The notes: a model not told the origin generated them from the letters alone. Positions 17,366 to 28,895 are shown, counted from the first letter of the stretch. The stretch is 64,000 bases of DNA from UBA3263 sp964554335 (GCA_964554335.1 CAZKOF010000001.1:1-64000), one strand, 5' to 3'. Numbers and translations: made by a program.

Positions 17366-18423
17366 ATTCTCCCAAAATTAGCGTAATTATCCCATTTTAT
17401 AATGCCGGCCGATTTCTTGATCGTACTTTGCGCAATATTGCTATCGAGCAATTTGTAGCATGTGCAAATGACTTTTGGGAGATTATCGTAATTGATGATG
17501 GTTCTACCGACAATGGTTCGGATAAGGTTCAAGTTTGGGTAGATCGATATCCGACGAATATCAGACTATTGCACCAAAAGAATTTGGGAGTAAGTGTTGC
17601 CCGAAATGAGGCAATAGAGATAGCACGCGGTGAGTATCTTTATTTCTTTGACGCCGATGACCTACTAATGGCTAATACACTCCCCTCATTGGTAGAGATT
17701 GCTGATAGTATCGGAGCGGATATGATGAGGTTTCTTTTTCGCGAAATAAACTCTTGTGATTATCATGATTTGGATGTTGGAGTTTCTGAAGCGGGTGTTA
17801 TAGAGTCATCCGAAATCTCTTGTCCCAATGTGCGAGATTTTTTGGATAGAACGAAGGGATTACTTGAATATCAGGCTTTATGGAGCGTGTGGTCTTCCTT
17901 TTTCCGGAGAGAATTCATTCAACGAAATCATTTGCGCTTCGTTGAAGGCTTACATATAGGGGAGGACGAGATTTTCATGTGGTCTGCCCTTATGTGTAAT
18001 CCGCGACTTACTATAATAAATCGCCAGCTTCACCTCTATCATGTCCACAGTAATAATGCGACAAACGATAAATCTATTCCCCATATTCGCAGGCGTGCTG
18101 AGGCTCTGACCAAACTCGTCAAGTATAAGCAGCGGATTCTTTCTCAACATAACGATCTATTGTCATCTGACGCCATTGTAGGATTGAACCAAACCACGGC
18201 ATATGAATATCAGGATTTGATTACTTACCGTATTGCATTAGGCTGTTCATGGCAAGAATGTTTCATGCTTATAAGAGATTATCGACGGCATTTGATGTTT
18301 GGTCGGCCACATCGCCATACATTCAGTAATCCGAGTATAAACTCCTCAAAGCGCGCCAAACGTATGGCTTGGATTGCGTCAAAAGTATTTTACAATATTT
18401 GCAGGATGGTTCCACGTAATTAG
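17362..18423 (+). CDS. Glycosyltransferase family 2
   Basis: This 353-residue GT-A transferase has VIIPFYNAGRFLDRTL at the N-terminus, VIDDGSTDNGS (about 45), the DxD-type motif FFDADD (about 94-99) and GEDEIFMWSALM later. Membrane helices are absent, so it is probably a cytoplasmic chain-elongating enzyme of an O-antigen or capsule. It overlaps the preceding GT4 by 4 bases and ends 1 base before the next gene. Confidence 0.85.
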   Translation: MNSPKISVIIPFYNAGRFLDRTLRNIAIEQFVACANDFWEIIVIDDGSTDNGSDKVQVWVDRYPTNIRLLHQKNLGVSVARNEAIEIARGEYLYFFDADDLLMANTLPSLVEIADSIGADMMRFLFREINSCDYHDLDVGVSEAGVIESSEISCPNVRDFLDRTKGLLEYQALWSVWSSFFRREFIQRNHLRFVEGLHIGEDEIFMWSALMCNPRLTIINRQLHLYHVHSNNATNDKSIPHIRRRAEALTKLVKYKQRILSQHNDLLSSDAIVGLNQTTAYEYQDLITYRIALGCSWQECFMLIRDYRRHLMFGRPHRHTFSNPSINSSKRAKRMAWIASKVFYNICRMVPRN

Positions 18424-18424
18424 T

Positions 18425-19579
18425 ATGAAACGCATAATTGCCGTTATTCCTCAATATCTTGGAGGTGGCGCAGAAACTGTTACAGATATCATTGTCAGTA
18501 ATTTACCCCGATTAGAGTATGAAGTTGTCCTGATTACGGGGAAACTGCTTGACAAATGTCGCGAACGTGTGGACAAATTATACTCCGACGTAATTATAAT
18601 TGATACACCCCTCGCTCACTATAGCGAGACAACTACTTCGAAACTTGCTGAATGTATTTGCGGTTTAGGTGGCGATATTTTATGGCTTATAGGCGACGAG
18701 TTTTATGAAATTCCCATGCTGCGGCGAGTCCTTAACCCCGATGCCAAAATAATATACCATCTCCATAGTACTCCTTTCTTTCAAGTGAGGTTGAAAGATT
18801 CGTTCCGCGGAGATAAGCGAAATTCTATATCATATTTTAAATGGTATATATTAAAGCATCTGCGTAATAAGCTATTTAAGACATACAATCGGCGTTACCG
18901 TTGCCGTTCGGGCAGAACGGCTGCCAATGTTGACTATTTTGTAACGCTTTGTGAGGGCTATCGTCAACAACTCGTAGAGATTTTTCCCGAAGTTGCCGAT
19001 AAGTTTATCAGTATTTATAATCCAATCTCCCGCATGGTTACGACAACCCTTGTGAAGCGTAAGGAGATTATCTATTTAGGACGTCTTTCATATGCTGATA
19101 AACGTGTAGATAATTTACTACGTGTGTTTGCACTGGTTACGGAGAAACATAAAGATTGGATTCTTAAAATCATCGGTGATGGTCCTGAACTGAGCAATCT
19201 TCAGCAGTTAGCTTACGATTTGGATCTTACGCGAGTGGAATTTTGTGGATATTCACGTAATCCGTCGCAATACCTTGCAACTGCGTCTATCCTCTGTCTT
19301 ACATCAGAAGTTGAGGGGTGGCCCATGTCTCTCGTCGAGGCCATGCAACACGGCGTCGCACCGATTGCCTACGGTTGTTCGGCCGGCGTTTGCGAGCTAC
19401 TTGGCGACGGCCGCGGGGTTCTCGTCCCTACCGGCGACATTGACGGATATGCCACATCTCTGAGCGAGCTTATGGATTCTCCGAAGCTACGAAACCGAAT
19501 TCTTGCTACGCATCCTGATTTTTTACATTCGTTAGATATACACAATATTATGCCTCAATGGTTGAAGCTATTTGTATAG
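18425..19579 (+). CDS. Glycosyltransferase family 4, paralog of the first
   Basis: This 384-residue GT-B transferase starts at ATG 18425 (MKRIIAVIPQYLGGGAETVT), almost the same opening as the GT4 at 16151. The two also share the middle AEAYRQQ / CEGYRQQ segment and the KIIGDGPEL and EVEGWPMSLVEAMQHG motifs. The gene is AT-rich except for a patch at about 19318-19465 that is distinctly GC-rich, encoding the donor-binding loop and the segment after it, which hints at recombination with another GT4 gene. Confidence 0.84.
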   Translation: MKRIIAVIPQYLGGGAETVTDIIVSNLPRLEYEVVLITGKLLDKCRERVDKLYSDVIIIDTPLAHYSETTTSKLAECICGLGGDILWLIGDEFYEIPMLRRVLNPDAKIIYHLHSTPFFQVRLKDSFRGDKRNSISYFKWYILKHLRNKLFKTYNRRYRCRSGRTAANVDYFVTLCEGYRQQLVEIFPEVADKFISIYNPISRMVTTTLVKRKEIIYLGRLSYADKRVDNLLRVFALVTEKHKDWILKIIGDGPELSNLQQLAYDLDLTRVEFCGYSRNPSQYLATASILCLTSEVEGWPMSLVEAMQHGVAPIAYGCSAGVCELLGDGRGVLVPTGDIDGYATSLSELMDSPKLRNRILATHPDFLHSLDIHNIMPQWLKLFV

Positions 19580-19592
19580 CGCACATTATATT

Positions 19593-20831
19593 ATGCATTC
19601 AAAAAAGGTCAGACGGGCAGTAAATGCCATCAAACAACTATATGACGACATGCGGAGACGTATGTACAAACCGCTGTATGTTCCGTTGAAAGTGTTTCGT
19701 GTTCGTCATAAAAAGCAAATATCAGTAGTTTTTCAGCTGGTAACGCTCAGCATATGGAAAACGGAATTGCTATATTTGGCAATGCTACGCCACCCTCGTT
19801 TTGCTCCACAACTTGTAATAGTAAAATCGTCATATGAAAGCGATTGTGAGCGCATATGGGCTTATTGCAAGAAGAAAGGTTATGATGTCATCGAACTCGC
19901 TGAAGATGAGAACGTTTGTAAAGTGTTACATCCCGATATTGTCTTTTCACCCAAACCCTACGCTGATGCCAACGTGCCACAACATTCCTATTACAACAAT
20001 CTGAAGACATTGTATTGTTACTGTGATTATGCTATCCACAGTTCTGTCGAAAAATGGGCCGTCGATGCCCCGCTACTTCATTATTGTTGGCAAAATTATT
20101 ATGAAAACGAATTGAACCTCCGTACTTATGCAGCTCTGAGTTCTCAACGTAAATTTAACGGACTCGCCACGGGTCTGCCAATCATGGACGAGATACTCAT
20201 ACCTAAATCACAAATTCCCGATCCATGGAAAGTGTCTCCCGGCAAGAAGCGCATAATATTCGCTCCGCATCACTCCATTAATCCGGAGAATTGGATACAA
20301 CTATCTACGTTTTTGACCACTGGCCCACTGATGCTTAAAATTGCTGAAAAGTATTCCGATCGTATTCAATGGGCTTTCAAACCTCATCCGTTGTTACGTG
20401 GAAAGCTCGAAAAAATATGGGGCAAAGAAGAAACGGATAATTATTATCGCCAATGGGCTGATGCATCATGGAGTCAGGTTGATGAAGGCGAATATCTCGG
20501 GTTATTTAAGCACTCCGACGCAATGATTCACGACTGCGGTTCGTTTGCAATGGAATATTTGGCAACCGATAATCCTGTGATGTTTCTTACACGCGTTGAC
20601 GGCTCCTCGGAAATGGGTGAGACGGTTAACGAAATGCGTCATCGGGCGCTTGACCTGCATTATCAAGGTGGCGATTGTGAGCATATTGAGAGGTTCATTG
20701 AAATTGTCATCTCAGGTAACGACACTCTTAAAGCAGGACGGGCCCAATATACCCGTGATTTTTTAACGCCGCCCGGGGGCAAGTCGGCATGCGAGAACAT
20801 TATTGATGCAATTCTCGGGAAAAAATCGTAA
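19593..20831 (+). CDS. CDP-glycerol glycerophosphotransferase-like (TagF family) protein
   Basis: This 412-residue protein has the TagF-like C-terminal domain: KKRIIFAPHHS (about 210-220), WAFKPHPLLRGKL (about 260), SDAMIHDCGSFAMEYL (about 305-320, with the His-Asp and Ser of the active site region) and PVMFLTRV. In Bacteroidota such genes lie in capsule or O-antigen loci and may attach glycerol or ribitol phosphate. I start at ATG 19593; a TTG at 19572 overlapping the GT4 stop is the alternative. The last 30 bases carry the promoter of the next gene. Confidence 0.78.
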   Translation: MHSKKVRRAVNAIKQLYDDMRRRMYKPLYVPLKVFRVRHKKQISVVFQLVTLSIWKTELLYLAMLRHPRFAPQLVIVKSSYESDCERIWAYCKKKGYDVIELAEDENVCKVLHPDIVFSPKPYADANVPQHSYYNNLKTLYCYCDYAIHSSVEKWAVDAPLLHYCWQNYYENELNLRTYAALSSQRKFNGLATGLPIMDEILIPKSQIPDPWKVSPGKKRIIFAPHHSINPENWIQLSTFLTTGPLMLKIAEKYSDRIQWAFKPHPLLRGKLEKIWGKEETDNYYRQWADASWSQVDEGEYLGLFKHSDAMIHDCGSFAMEYLATDNPVMFLTRVDGSSEMGETVNEMRHRALDLHYQGGDCEHIERFIEIVISGNDTLKAGRAQYTRDFLTPPGGKSACENIIDAILGKKS

Positions 20832-20836
20832 CTTTG
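20829..20836 (+). promoter_or_regulatory. -7 promoter element for the tricorn-like protease
   Basis: TAACTTTG begins in the stop codon of the TagF-like gene and ends 29 bases before ATG 20866. It indicates an independent transcript for the protease rather than readthrough alone. Confidence 0.6.
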
Positions 20837-20865
20837 CCAACAAACCATTTCAGACTTCACGCATT

Positions 20866-23800
20866 ATGATGAAAAAACTCCTGTCAGCAATGGCGCTTTT
20901 CGGCGCCACGCTTGCATCCGGGGCCGCAGATGCCCCTCTGTGGCTGCGTAATGCCTCAATCTCGCCCGACGGTTCGACGATTGCTTTCACCTACAAAGGT
21001 GACATCTTCACCGTGCCCGTCGGCGGCGGCCGCGCAACGCAGCTAACAACAGATGCCGCCTATGACACGCGTCCGTTCTGGAGTCCCGACGGCACCCGGA
21101 TTGCTTTTAACTCGGACCGTTTCGATAATAACACCGACGTCTATGTCATGCCGGCAGGCGGCGGCACGTCCCGCAGGCTGACAACCAATTCGGCCAAGGA
21201 GCAACTGCTGGGCTGGCAGGGTAACGACACCATTATTTTCTCGACCAATCTTCTCCCGGACCGACAAGCCATGCAGGGTGCATTCCAGGCCCAGCTCTAC
21301 AAGGTCGGAGTCAGCAACCCGGCGCGCCCGGAAATGTTGTTCTCGTGGCCTGCCACGGCATTGAACATCGATTCGCAGGGGCGCATCCTCTTCCAGGACC
21401 GCAAGGGCTATGAGGACGTGCTCCGCAAGCACGAGCACTCGTCGGGAACCGCCGACATCTGGCTCTACGACGGCGGCAAGTTCACTCAGCAGACTCAGTC
21501 GAATGTGCAAAATCAGAGCCCTGTCTGGGCGTCGGCCAATGAGTTCTACTATCTGACGGAAGATGGCAACGGCACGATGAACGTGCACCGTCGTGCCCTC
21601 GGGGCATCGACCTCCACGCCGCTGACCCGCTTCGAGCGCCACCCGGTGCGTTCGCTCTCGGCGGCAAATAACGGCACCCTCGCATTCTCCTGGAATGGCG
21701 AGCTCTACACCCTGGCTCCCGGAGCCAACGAACCGCAGAAGGTCAACGTGGAGATTATTGCCGACAAGTTCACTCCCGAGGTTGTCAAATCGTCGAGCAG
21801 CTACAACGCCCGTTCGGTCAGCGTCAGCCCCGACGGTGAGGAAATCGCGTTTATCCATGCCGGCGACGTCTATGTCACGTCGGTAAAATATAAAACGACC
21901 AAGCGAATCACCAACACGCCCGAGCAGGAGCGCAACGTCGACTTCGCTCCCGACGGTCGCTCGCTGGTTTATGACTCGGAACGCGGCGGTCTCTGGCAAC
22001 TGTTCACGTCGACGCTCGCCGACAAGAAGGAGAAGCATTTCACCTATGCCACCGACATCGTCGAGAAGCCTCTTTACGCCTCAAAGGACTCTCTGCCGGC
22101 ATTCCAGCCCGCATATTCGCCCGACGGCAAGAAGATTGCATTTCTTGAGAACCGTCAGGAGTTGCGGGTAATCGACGCCGACGGCAAAAATGTCAAGACG
22201 GTGCTCGACGGCAAGTATAACTATTCATATACCGACGGCGACATCTCCTTTGAATGGGCTCCCGACTCGCGCTGGCTGCTGATTGACTATATCGGCACGG
22301 GCGGCTGGAACAACACCGACATCGCACTTGTCAGCGCCGACGGCAAAGAGGTTGTAGACCTCACCGAGAGCGGCTACTCCGACGGCGGCGCCAAGTGGGC
22401 CCTCGGAGGCAAGGCCGTGCTCTGGTCCACGGATCGCAACGGTTATCGCAGCCACGGCTCCTGGGGGGCGCAGGACGATGTATATGCGATGTTTCTTGAC
22501 GGCGAGGCCTATGACCGCTTCCGCATGAGCGAAGAGGAAGTGGCCCTGGCCGATGCCGACAAGAAGGACGACAAGAAAAAGGATGACGACAAGGATAAAG
22601 ACGACGAAAAGGAGAAGAAAGAGAAGGTCAAGCCTCTGGAATTCGATCTGGCCAACGCCAAGTACCGCATCGTGCGTCTGACTCCCGGCGCCGGCTTCTA
22701 TGGCGACTATTTGCTCAGCAACGACGGCACTAAATTTTACTATATCAAGGACGGTGACCTCTGGGTAAAGGATATCCGAAAGGGCGACACAAAAGTGCTG
22801 ACCTCGGGAGCGGGATATAGCTCGCTCGAACCGGACTCGAAAGGTGAGAACGCATATCTCGGCGGTTGGCAGATTGCCAAAATCAACCTCGGCTCAGGCT
22901 CGAAAGAGACCGTTGAGTTCGCTGCCGACCGCGACTACTCGCCGGCACGTGAGCGCGAATATATTTTCGACCACATGCACAAGCAGGTCAAAGACAAGTT
23001 CTATGACGCCAACCTCCACGGAGTCGACTGGGATTTCTATGGCCGCGAATATCGCCGCTTCCTGCCCCACATCGACAACAATTACGACTTCGCGGAGTTG
23101 CTCAGCGAAATTCTCGGCGAACTGAACGCCTCGCATACCGGCGGCCGCTATTACGCCCCCGGCGCCGGACGTCAGACCGCCTCGCTCGGCGCTTTCTATG
23201 ACCCCGACCATAAGGGCGACGGCCTGAAAGTTGCCGAAGTCATCAACCGCGGACCCCTCGCCGCCAAGTCCGCCTCGGTCAAGCCCGGCGACATCATTCT
23301 TGCAATCGACGGCACCGAAATCCGGGCGGGCAGCGACTACTATCCCCTGCTCGAAGCCAAAGCCGGCAAGCGCACACGCCTGACCGTCAAGCGCCGCGGC
23401 GGCAAGACAGAGGATATCACGGTCAAACCTATATCGCAGGGCGCCGTTTCCGGCCTGCTCTACCGCCGTTGGGTTGAACGCAACCAGCACGTGGTCGACT
23501 CCCTCTCCGGCGGGCGCATCGGCTACGTACACGTCCGGGGCATGGATTCTCCGAGCTTCCGCGAAGTCTTTTCGGAACTGCTCGGCAAGTACCGCAACTG
23601 CGACGCCGTAGTTGTCGACACCCGCTGGAACGGCGGTGGATGGCTCCATAACGACATTGCCATTCTTCTCAGCGGAAAGGAATATGTTCGATTCACTCCG
23701 CGCGGCCAATATATCGGCTCGGAGCCTTTTACGCAGTGGACCAAACCCTCGGCGATGCTCGTCAACGAAAGCAACTACTCGGACGCCCACGGCACACCGT

Positions 23801-24075
23801 TCGTCTACAAGACCCTCGGCCTGGGCAAGCTCGTTGGCGCCCCGGTGCCGGGAACGATGACCGCCGTATGGTGGGAAAATCAGGTTGACCCGTCGCTCGT
23901 ATTCGGCATTCCGCAGGTAACCTCGCGCGGCATGGACGGCACGGTTCTCGAGAACACCCAGCTCAACCCCGACGTCATTGTCTACAACAACCCTGCGTCG
24001 GTTATCAACGGCACCGATGACCAGCTCATCGCCGCCGTAAAGACCCTCCTCTCCCAACTCCCCGCCGCGGAATAA
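20866..24075 (+). CDS. Tricorn-like S41 protease with beta-propeller and PDZ domains
   Basis: This exported protein of 1069 residues begins MMKKLLSAMALFG (signal peptide about 1-22). Two beta-propeller regions with repeated SPDG motifs (ISPDGSTIAF, WSPDGTRIAF, VSPDGEEIAF, APDGRSLVY, YSPDGKKIAF) occupy about 25-680. A highly charged Lys/Asp linker (about 560-590) separates propeller parts. A C1 helical domain, a PDZ domain (about 790-880, VKPGDIILAIDG) and the S41 catalytic domain follow, with the serine in NESNYSDAHG (about 966) and the substrate loop VVDTRWNGGG. It probably trims peptides in the periplasm. A strong hairpin terminator follows. Confidence 0.88.
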   Translation: MMKKLLSAMALFGATLASGAADAPLWLRNASISPDGSTIAFTYKGDIFTVPVGGGRATQLTTDAAYDTRPFWSPDGTRIAFNSDRFDNNTDVYVMPAGGGTSRRLTTNSAKEQLLGWQGNDTIIFSTNLLPDRQAMQGAFQAQLYKVGVSNPARPEMLFSWPATALNIDSQGRILFQDRKGYEDVLRKHEHSSGTADIWLYDGGKFTQQTQSNVQNQSPVWASANEFYYLTEDGNGTMNVHRRALGASTSTPLTRFERHPVRSLSAANNGTLAFSWNGELYTLAPGANEPQKVNVEIIADKFTPEVVKSSSSYNARSVSVSPDGEEIAFIHAGDVYVTSVKYKTTKRITNTPEQERNVDFAPDGRSLVYDSERGGLWQLFTSTLADKKEKHFTYATDIVEKPLYASKDSLPAFQPAYSPDGKKIAFLENRQELRVIDADGKNVKTVLDGKYNYSYTDGDISFEWAPDSRWLLIDYIGTGGWNNTDIALVSADGKEVVDLTESGYSDGGAKWALGGKAVLWSTDRNGYRSHGSWGAQDDVYAMFLDGEAYDRFRMSEEEVALADADKKDDKKKDDDKDKDDEKEKKEKVKPLEFDLANAKYRIVRLTPGAGFYGDYLLSNDGTKFYYIKDGDLWVKDIRKGDTKVLTSGAGYSSLEPDSKGENAYLGGWQIAKINLGSGSKETVEFAADRDYSPAREREYIFDHMHKQVKDKFYDANLHGVDWDFYGREYRRFLPHIDNNYDFAELLSEILGELNASHTGGRYYAPGAGRQTASLGAFYDPDHKGDGLKVAEVINRGPLAAKSASVKPGDIILAIDGTEIRAGSDYYPLLEAKAGKRTRLTVKRRGGKTEDITVKPISQGAVSGLLYRRWVERNQHVVDSLSGGRIGYVHVRGMDSPSFREVFSELLGKYRNCDAVVVDTRWNGGGWLHNDIAILLSGKEYVRFTPRGQYIGSEPFTQWTKPSAMLVNESNYSDAHGTPFVYKTLGLGKLVGAPVPGTMTAVWWENQVDPSLVFGIPQVTSRGMDGTVLENTQLNPDVIVYNNPASVINGTDDQLIAAVKTLLSQLPAAE

Positions 24076-24098
24076 CCGATCCGCGCAAACCAAGATGA

Positions 24099-24140
24099 GC
24101 CCCCGCGCAGAGCGTTCTCAAGTCTCTGCGCGGGGGCTTT
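24099..24140 (+). terminator. Rho-independent terminator after the tricorn-like gene
   Basis: A perfect 14-bp stem (GCCCCCGCGCAGAG at 24099-24112 with CTCTGCGCGGGGGC at 24124-24137) around an 11-base loop, followed by TTT. It lies 23 bases after the protease stop. Confidence 0.9.
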
Positions 24141-24223
24141 CTCCATGTCGCGGTCATAGCTCTGTTGAACCCGCGGCGCGTGCGCCGCCCTGAATTCTAC
24201 GGTCGCCACGTTCTTTTGCGTCG

Positions 24224-24231
24224 TAACTTTG
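24224..24231 (+). promoter_or_regulatory. -7 promoter element for the unidentified RNA
   Basis: TAACTTTG in the 672-base gene-free stretch between the protease and mutA. It is followed about 350 bases later by a strong intrinsic terminator and by no convincing open reading frame, which is why I infer a non-coding transcript. Confidence 0.6.
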
Positions 24232-24236
24232 CACTC

Positions 24237-24578
24237 GTTCGCAGCGGACTGAAGCGTCAGCGCTCCGGACTAAGTGAAATCAATGTTTGGGCGGGGCTGT
24301 GACCGCCCGGTCGAGGTCTGCACACGTGCGGATACCGAAACCCGACAATGCAGCGAAGAGCACATCAGGGCCGAAGTGGGGAGGGACCCCTGCCAACGTC
24401 CGTAACAAGTCTGAATCCACCATGAGCGCGCGGCGATCCGTCCCGGTCGCTGCCAACCATACCCGGACAGGTCGCGGGAGAGGAGGAATGTACCCGATCG
24501 GCAATGCAGGTCCCCCACAAAAAGCGGGCCCCGAAGTCGGAGAACTGGGCATTCTCCGACCGGGACCCGCTTTTTTTT
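24237..24578 (+). ncRNA. Unidentified structured non-coding RNA, about 340 nt
   Basis: This gene-free stretch has its own promoter and a strong terminator with eight T residues. In between there are several stable helices: GGGCGG/CCGCCC around 24291-24310, a nested pair CGGT...ACCG enclosing TCTGCAC-AC-GTGCGGA (7 bp, about 24318-24333), GGGG-AGGGA-CCCC near 24378-24391, and GCGA...TCGC and CCCG...CGGG stems near 24430-24480. It does not show the conserved cores of RNase P RNA (GAGGAAAGTCC), tmRNA or SRP RNA. A 90-codon frame on the other strand (24280-24552) starts inside the terminator hairpin and is not convincing. Start is estimated from the promoter; function unknown. Confidence 0.5.
24519..24578 (+). 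terminator. Intrinsic terminator of the unidentified RNA
   Basis: Stem arms GCGGG (24524-24528) with CCCGC (24566-24570) and GTCGGAGAA (24536-24544) with TTCTCCGAC (24552-24560), then TTTTTTTT at 24571-24578. A T-rich stretch also occurs on the opposite strand (AAAAA at 24519-24523), so it may act in both directions, but the plus direction is stronger. Confidence 0.85.
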
Positions 24579-24680
24579 ACCCTCTCCTCTTATATTGCCG
24601 GCTCCGATTCCGAAACATCCACAATGCGCGTGTAAATATGTGCAAATCCAATTATTCGGAGAGCGGGGATAGACGAATTT

Positions 24681-24712
24681 TTTGTCGGATTGCGTAAAAA
24701 ATGCTATCTTTG
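24681..24712 (+). promoter_or_regulatory. Promoter of mutAB
   Basis: TTTG (24681-24684) and TATCTTTG (24705-24712) are separated by 20 bases, matching both the -33 and -7 elements of Bacteroidota promoters. The mutA ATG follows 35 bases later. Confidence 0.75.
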
Positions 24713-24747
24713 CGGATAGATAACAGTATAACCTTATAACCAACAAC

Positions 24748-26597
24748 ATGGCAGAACATAACGAAAAACTTTTTGACATGTTTCCCCCGGTTAGCTATGA
24801 AGAGTGGCGCGCTAAGGTCGACGTTGACCTTAAAGGCGTTCCTTTCGAGAAGAAGCTCGTTTGGCGCACCAACGAGGGGTTCAATGTCAACCCGATGTAC
24901 CGTCGCGAGGATATTGCCGATTTCAAGACAACCGACAGCCTCCCGGGAGAGTTCCCCTACGTTCGCGGCACGCGTGCTGACAATGACTGGATCATTCGTC
25001 AGGAGATTATCGCAGACAATGCGGCCGACGCCAACGCGAAGGCGCTTGACGTACTCCAAAAGGGGGCGACATCTATCGGCTGGCACATGCCGGAGGTAAC
25101 GGCCGAGGCAGTAGCTACGTTCCTAAACGGCATCGACCTGGCGAAGACGGAGGTCAACCTGAGCTGCTGCATGCGCAAGGTCGCGGACCTGACCGGCCTG
25201 CTGGTCGAGTATGTTGTCAGCGCCGGCGCTGCGGAGACATTCCGCGGCAGCGTTCGCTTCAATCCGTGGAAGCGCGAGCTGAAACATGGCAGCAAGTCTC
25301 CCCTGGACCCCGTTGCCTCGGCAACGGCCCTGCTTGCGATTGCCGCTCCGGTCAAGAATCTGCGCGTTCTCAGCGTAGATTCCGAACTCTTCACCAATGG
25401 CGGTGCCTACATCTATCAGGAACTCGGCTATGCGCTGAGCTGGGGTGCACAGTGGATGACCCTGCTGACCGATGCCGGCATGGGCGCCGACGAGATTGCC
25501 TCGCGCATCAAGTTCAACATGGGCATCTCGACGAACTATTTCATGGAACTCGCAAAGTTCCGCGCCGCCCGTCTGCTATGGGCGCAGATTGTCGAACAGT
25601 ATAAGCCGGCAAGCACCGAGGCATGCAAGATGCACGTTCACGCGTCGACGTCGAAGTATAACCAGACTATCTATGACGCCCATGTGAACCTTCTGCGAAG
25701 CCAGACCGAGGCAATGAGCGCTGCTCTTGCCGGAGTTGACTCCATCACGGTTACGCCGTTTGACACCCCCTATAAGACTCCCGACGATTTTTCGGAGCGC
25801 ATTGCCCGCAACCAGCAGCTGCTGCTCAAGGAAGAGAGCCATTTGGACAAGGTCGTCGACCCTGCCGGCGGTTCATATTATATAGAGACACTGACCTTGA
25901 GCCTGGCCAACGAAGCGTGGAAACTTTTCCTCGGCATTGAGGACGAGGGCGGTTTTGCGAAGGCAGTCTGCGAAGGTAAAATTCAAGCAGCCGTCAACGA
26001 GAGCAACACCAAGCGTCATGCCGACATGGCGCGCCGCAAGGAGATCCTTCTCGGCACCAACCAGTTCCCGAACATCAACGAGATGGCGGCAGAAAAAATC
26101 GAAACCGGCGGCGAAGGCTGCGGTTGCGGCTGCCACCACGACGAGACAGAAGTATGCGGCGGCATCACCGGCTCACGCCTGGCTGAAGACTTCGAGCAAC
26201 TGCGTTTGGCCACGGAGCACGCCGCCAATCGCCCGAAAGTCTTCATGCTGACCATCGGCAACCTGGCGATGCGCCTGGCGCGCTCGCAGTTCTCGGGCAA
26301 CTTCTTCGGATGTGCCGGCTACGAGATTATCGACAACAACGGCTTCAAGACCGTTGGCGAAGGCATTGACGCCGCCGTGGCTGCCGGAGCGGACATCGTT
26401 GTGCTCTGCTCGTCAGACGATGAATATGCGGAATATGCACCCGAGGCGTTCAAACTCCTTGACGGTCGCGCCGACTTCGTAGTTGCCGGTGCTCCCGCCT
26501 GTGCCGACGACCTCAAAGCTCTTGGAATCGAAAACTTCATCCATGTTCGCAGCAATGTTCTCGAAACCCTGCGCGACTTTAACAAAAAGCTCTTGAA

Positions 26598-26601
<4 letters not shown>
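24748..26601 (+). CDS. mutA: Methylmalonyl-CoA mutase small subunit
   Basis: This 617-residue protein is the non-catalytic subunit of the heterodimeric, B12-dependent mutase that interconverts succinyl-CoA and (R)-methylmalonyl-CoA, leading to propionate. It has the TIM-barrel domain (about 40-440) and a degenerate B12-binding-like domain (about 480-615) without the DxHxxG motif, as expected for the small subunit. Between them lies an unusual Cys/His-rich segment, GCGCGCHHDETEVCGG, around residues 456-472. It has its own promoter and overlaps mutB by 4 bases. Confidence 0.93.
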
Positions 26602-28742
<2,141 letters not shown>

Positions 28743-28765
28743 AAAATAGTCCGGATAGCTTTATT

Positions 28766-28808
28766 GCCCGGGTGAGGCGACCGAGTAGTCGCTGCACCCG
28801 GGCTTTTT
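28766..28808 (+). terminator. Rho-independent terminator after mutB
   Basis: GCCCGGGTG (28766-28774) pairs perfectly with CACCCGGGC (28795-28803), followed by TTTTT (28804-28808). The 20-base loop contains a second small stem (GCGAC/GTCGC). Confidence 0.92.
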
Positions 28809-28863
28809 GTTTTGGGAGTAATGGGACTATTGGAAAGGGGTTTTATTTGTCATTTCTTTTTTG

Positions 28864-28871
28864 TAACTTTG
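28864..28871 (+). promoter_or_regulatory. -7 promoter element of glnS
   Basis: TAACTTTG, 24 bases before the glnS ATG. A TTTG lies 14 bases upstream, closer than the usual -33 spacing, so the -33 assignment is uncertain. Confidence 0.65.
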
Positions 28872-28895
28872 CGGTCTTAAACAGAGTATTGAATT

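Noticed and set aside
22894..24093. Minus-strand open frame of 399 codons opposite the tricorn-like gene
   Set aside because: The plus strand encodes intact PDZ and S41 domains. The opposite frame crosses the gene end and has no domain or promoter.
24280..24552. Minus-strand open frame of 90 codons in the gene-free stretch before mutA
   Set aside because: Its start codon lies inside the terminator hairpin, no promoter faces it, and the plus strand has promoter and terminator. A real small protein cannot be wholly excluded.
24237..24578. Identification of the structured RNA as RNase P RNA, tmRNA or SRP RNA
   Set aside because: The conserved cores expected for these RNAs were not found on either strand.
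24579..24747. Cobalamin riboswitch upstream of mutAB
   Set aside because: The leader between the mutA promoter and start codon is only about 30 bases, too short for a B12 aptamer.
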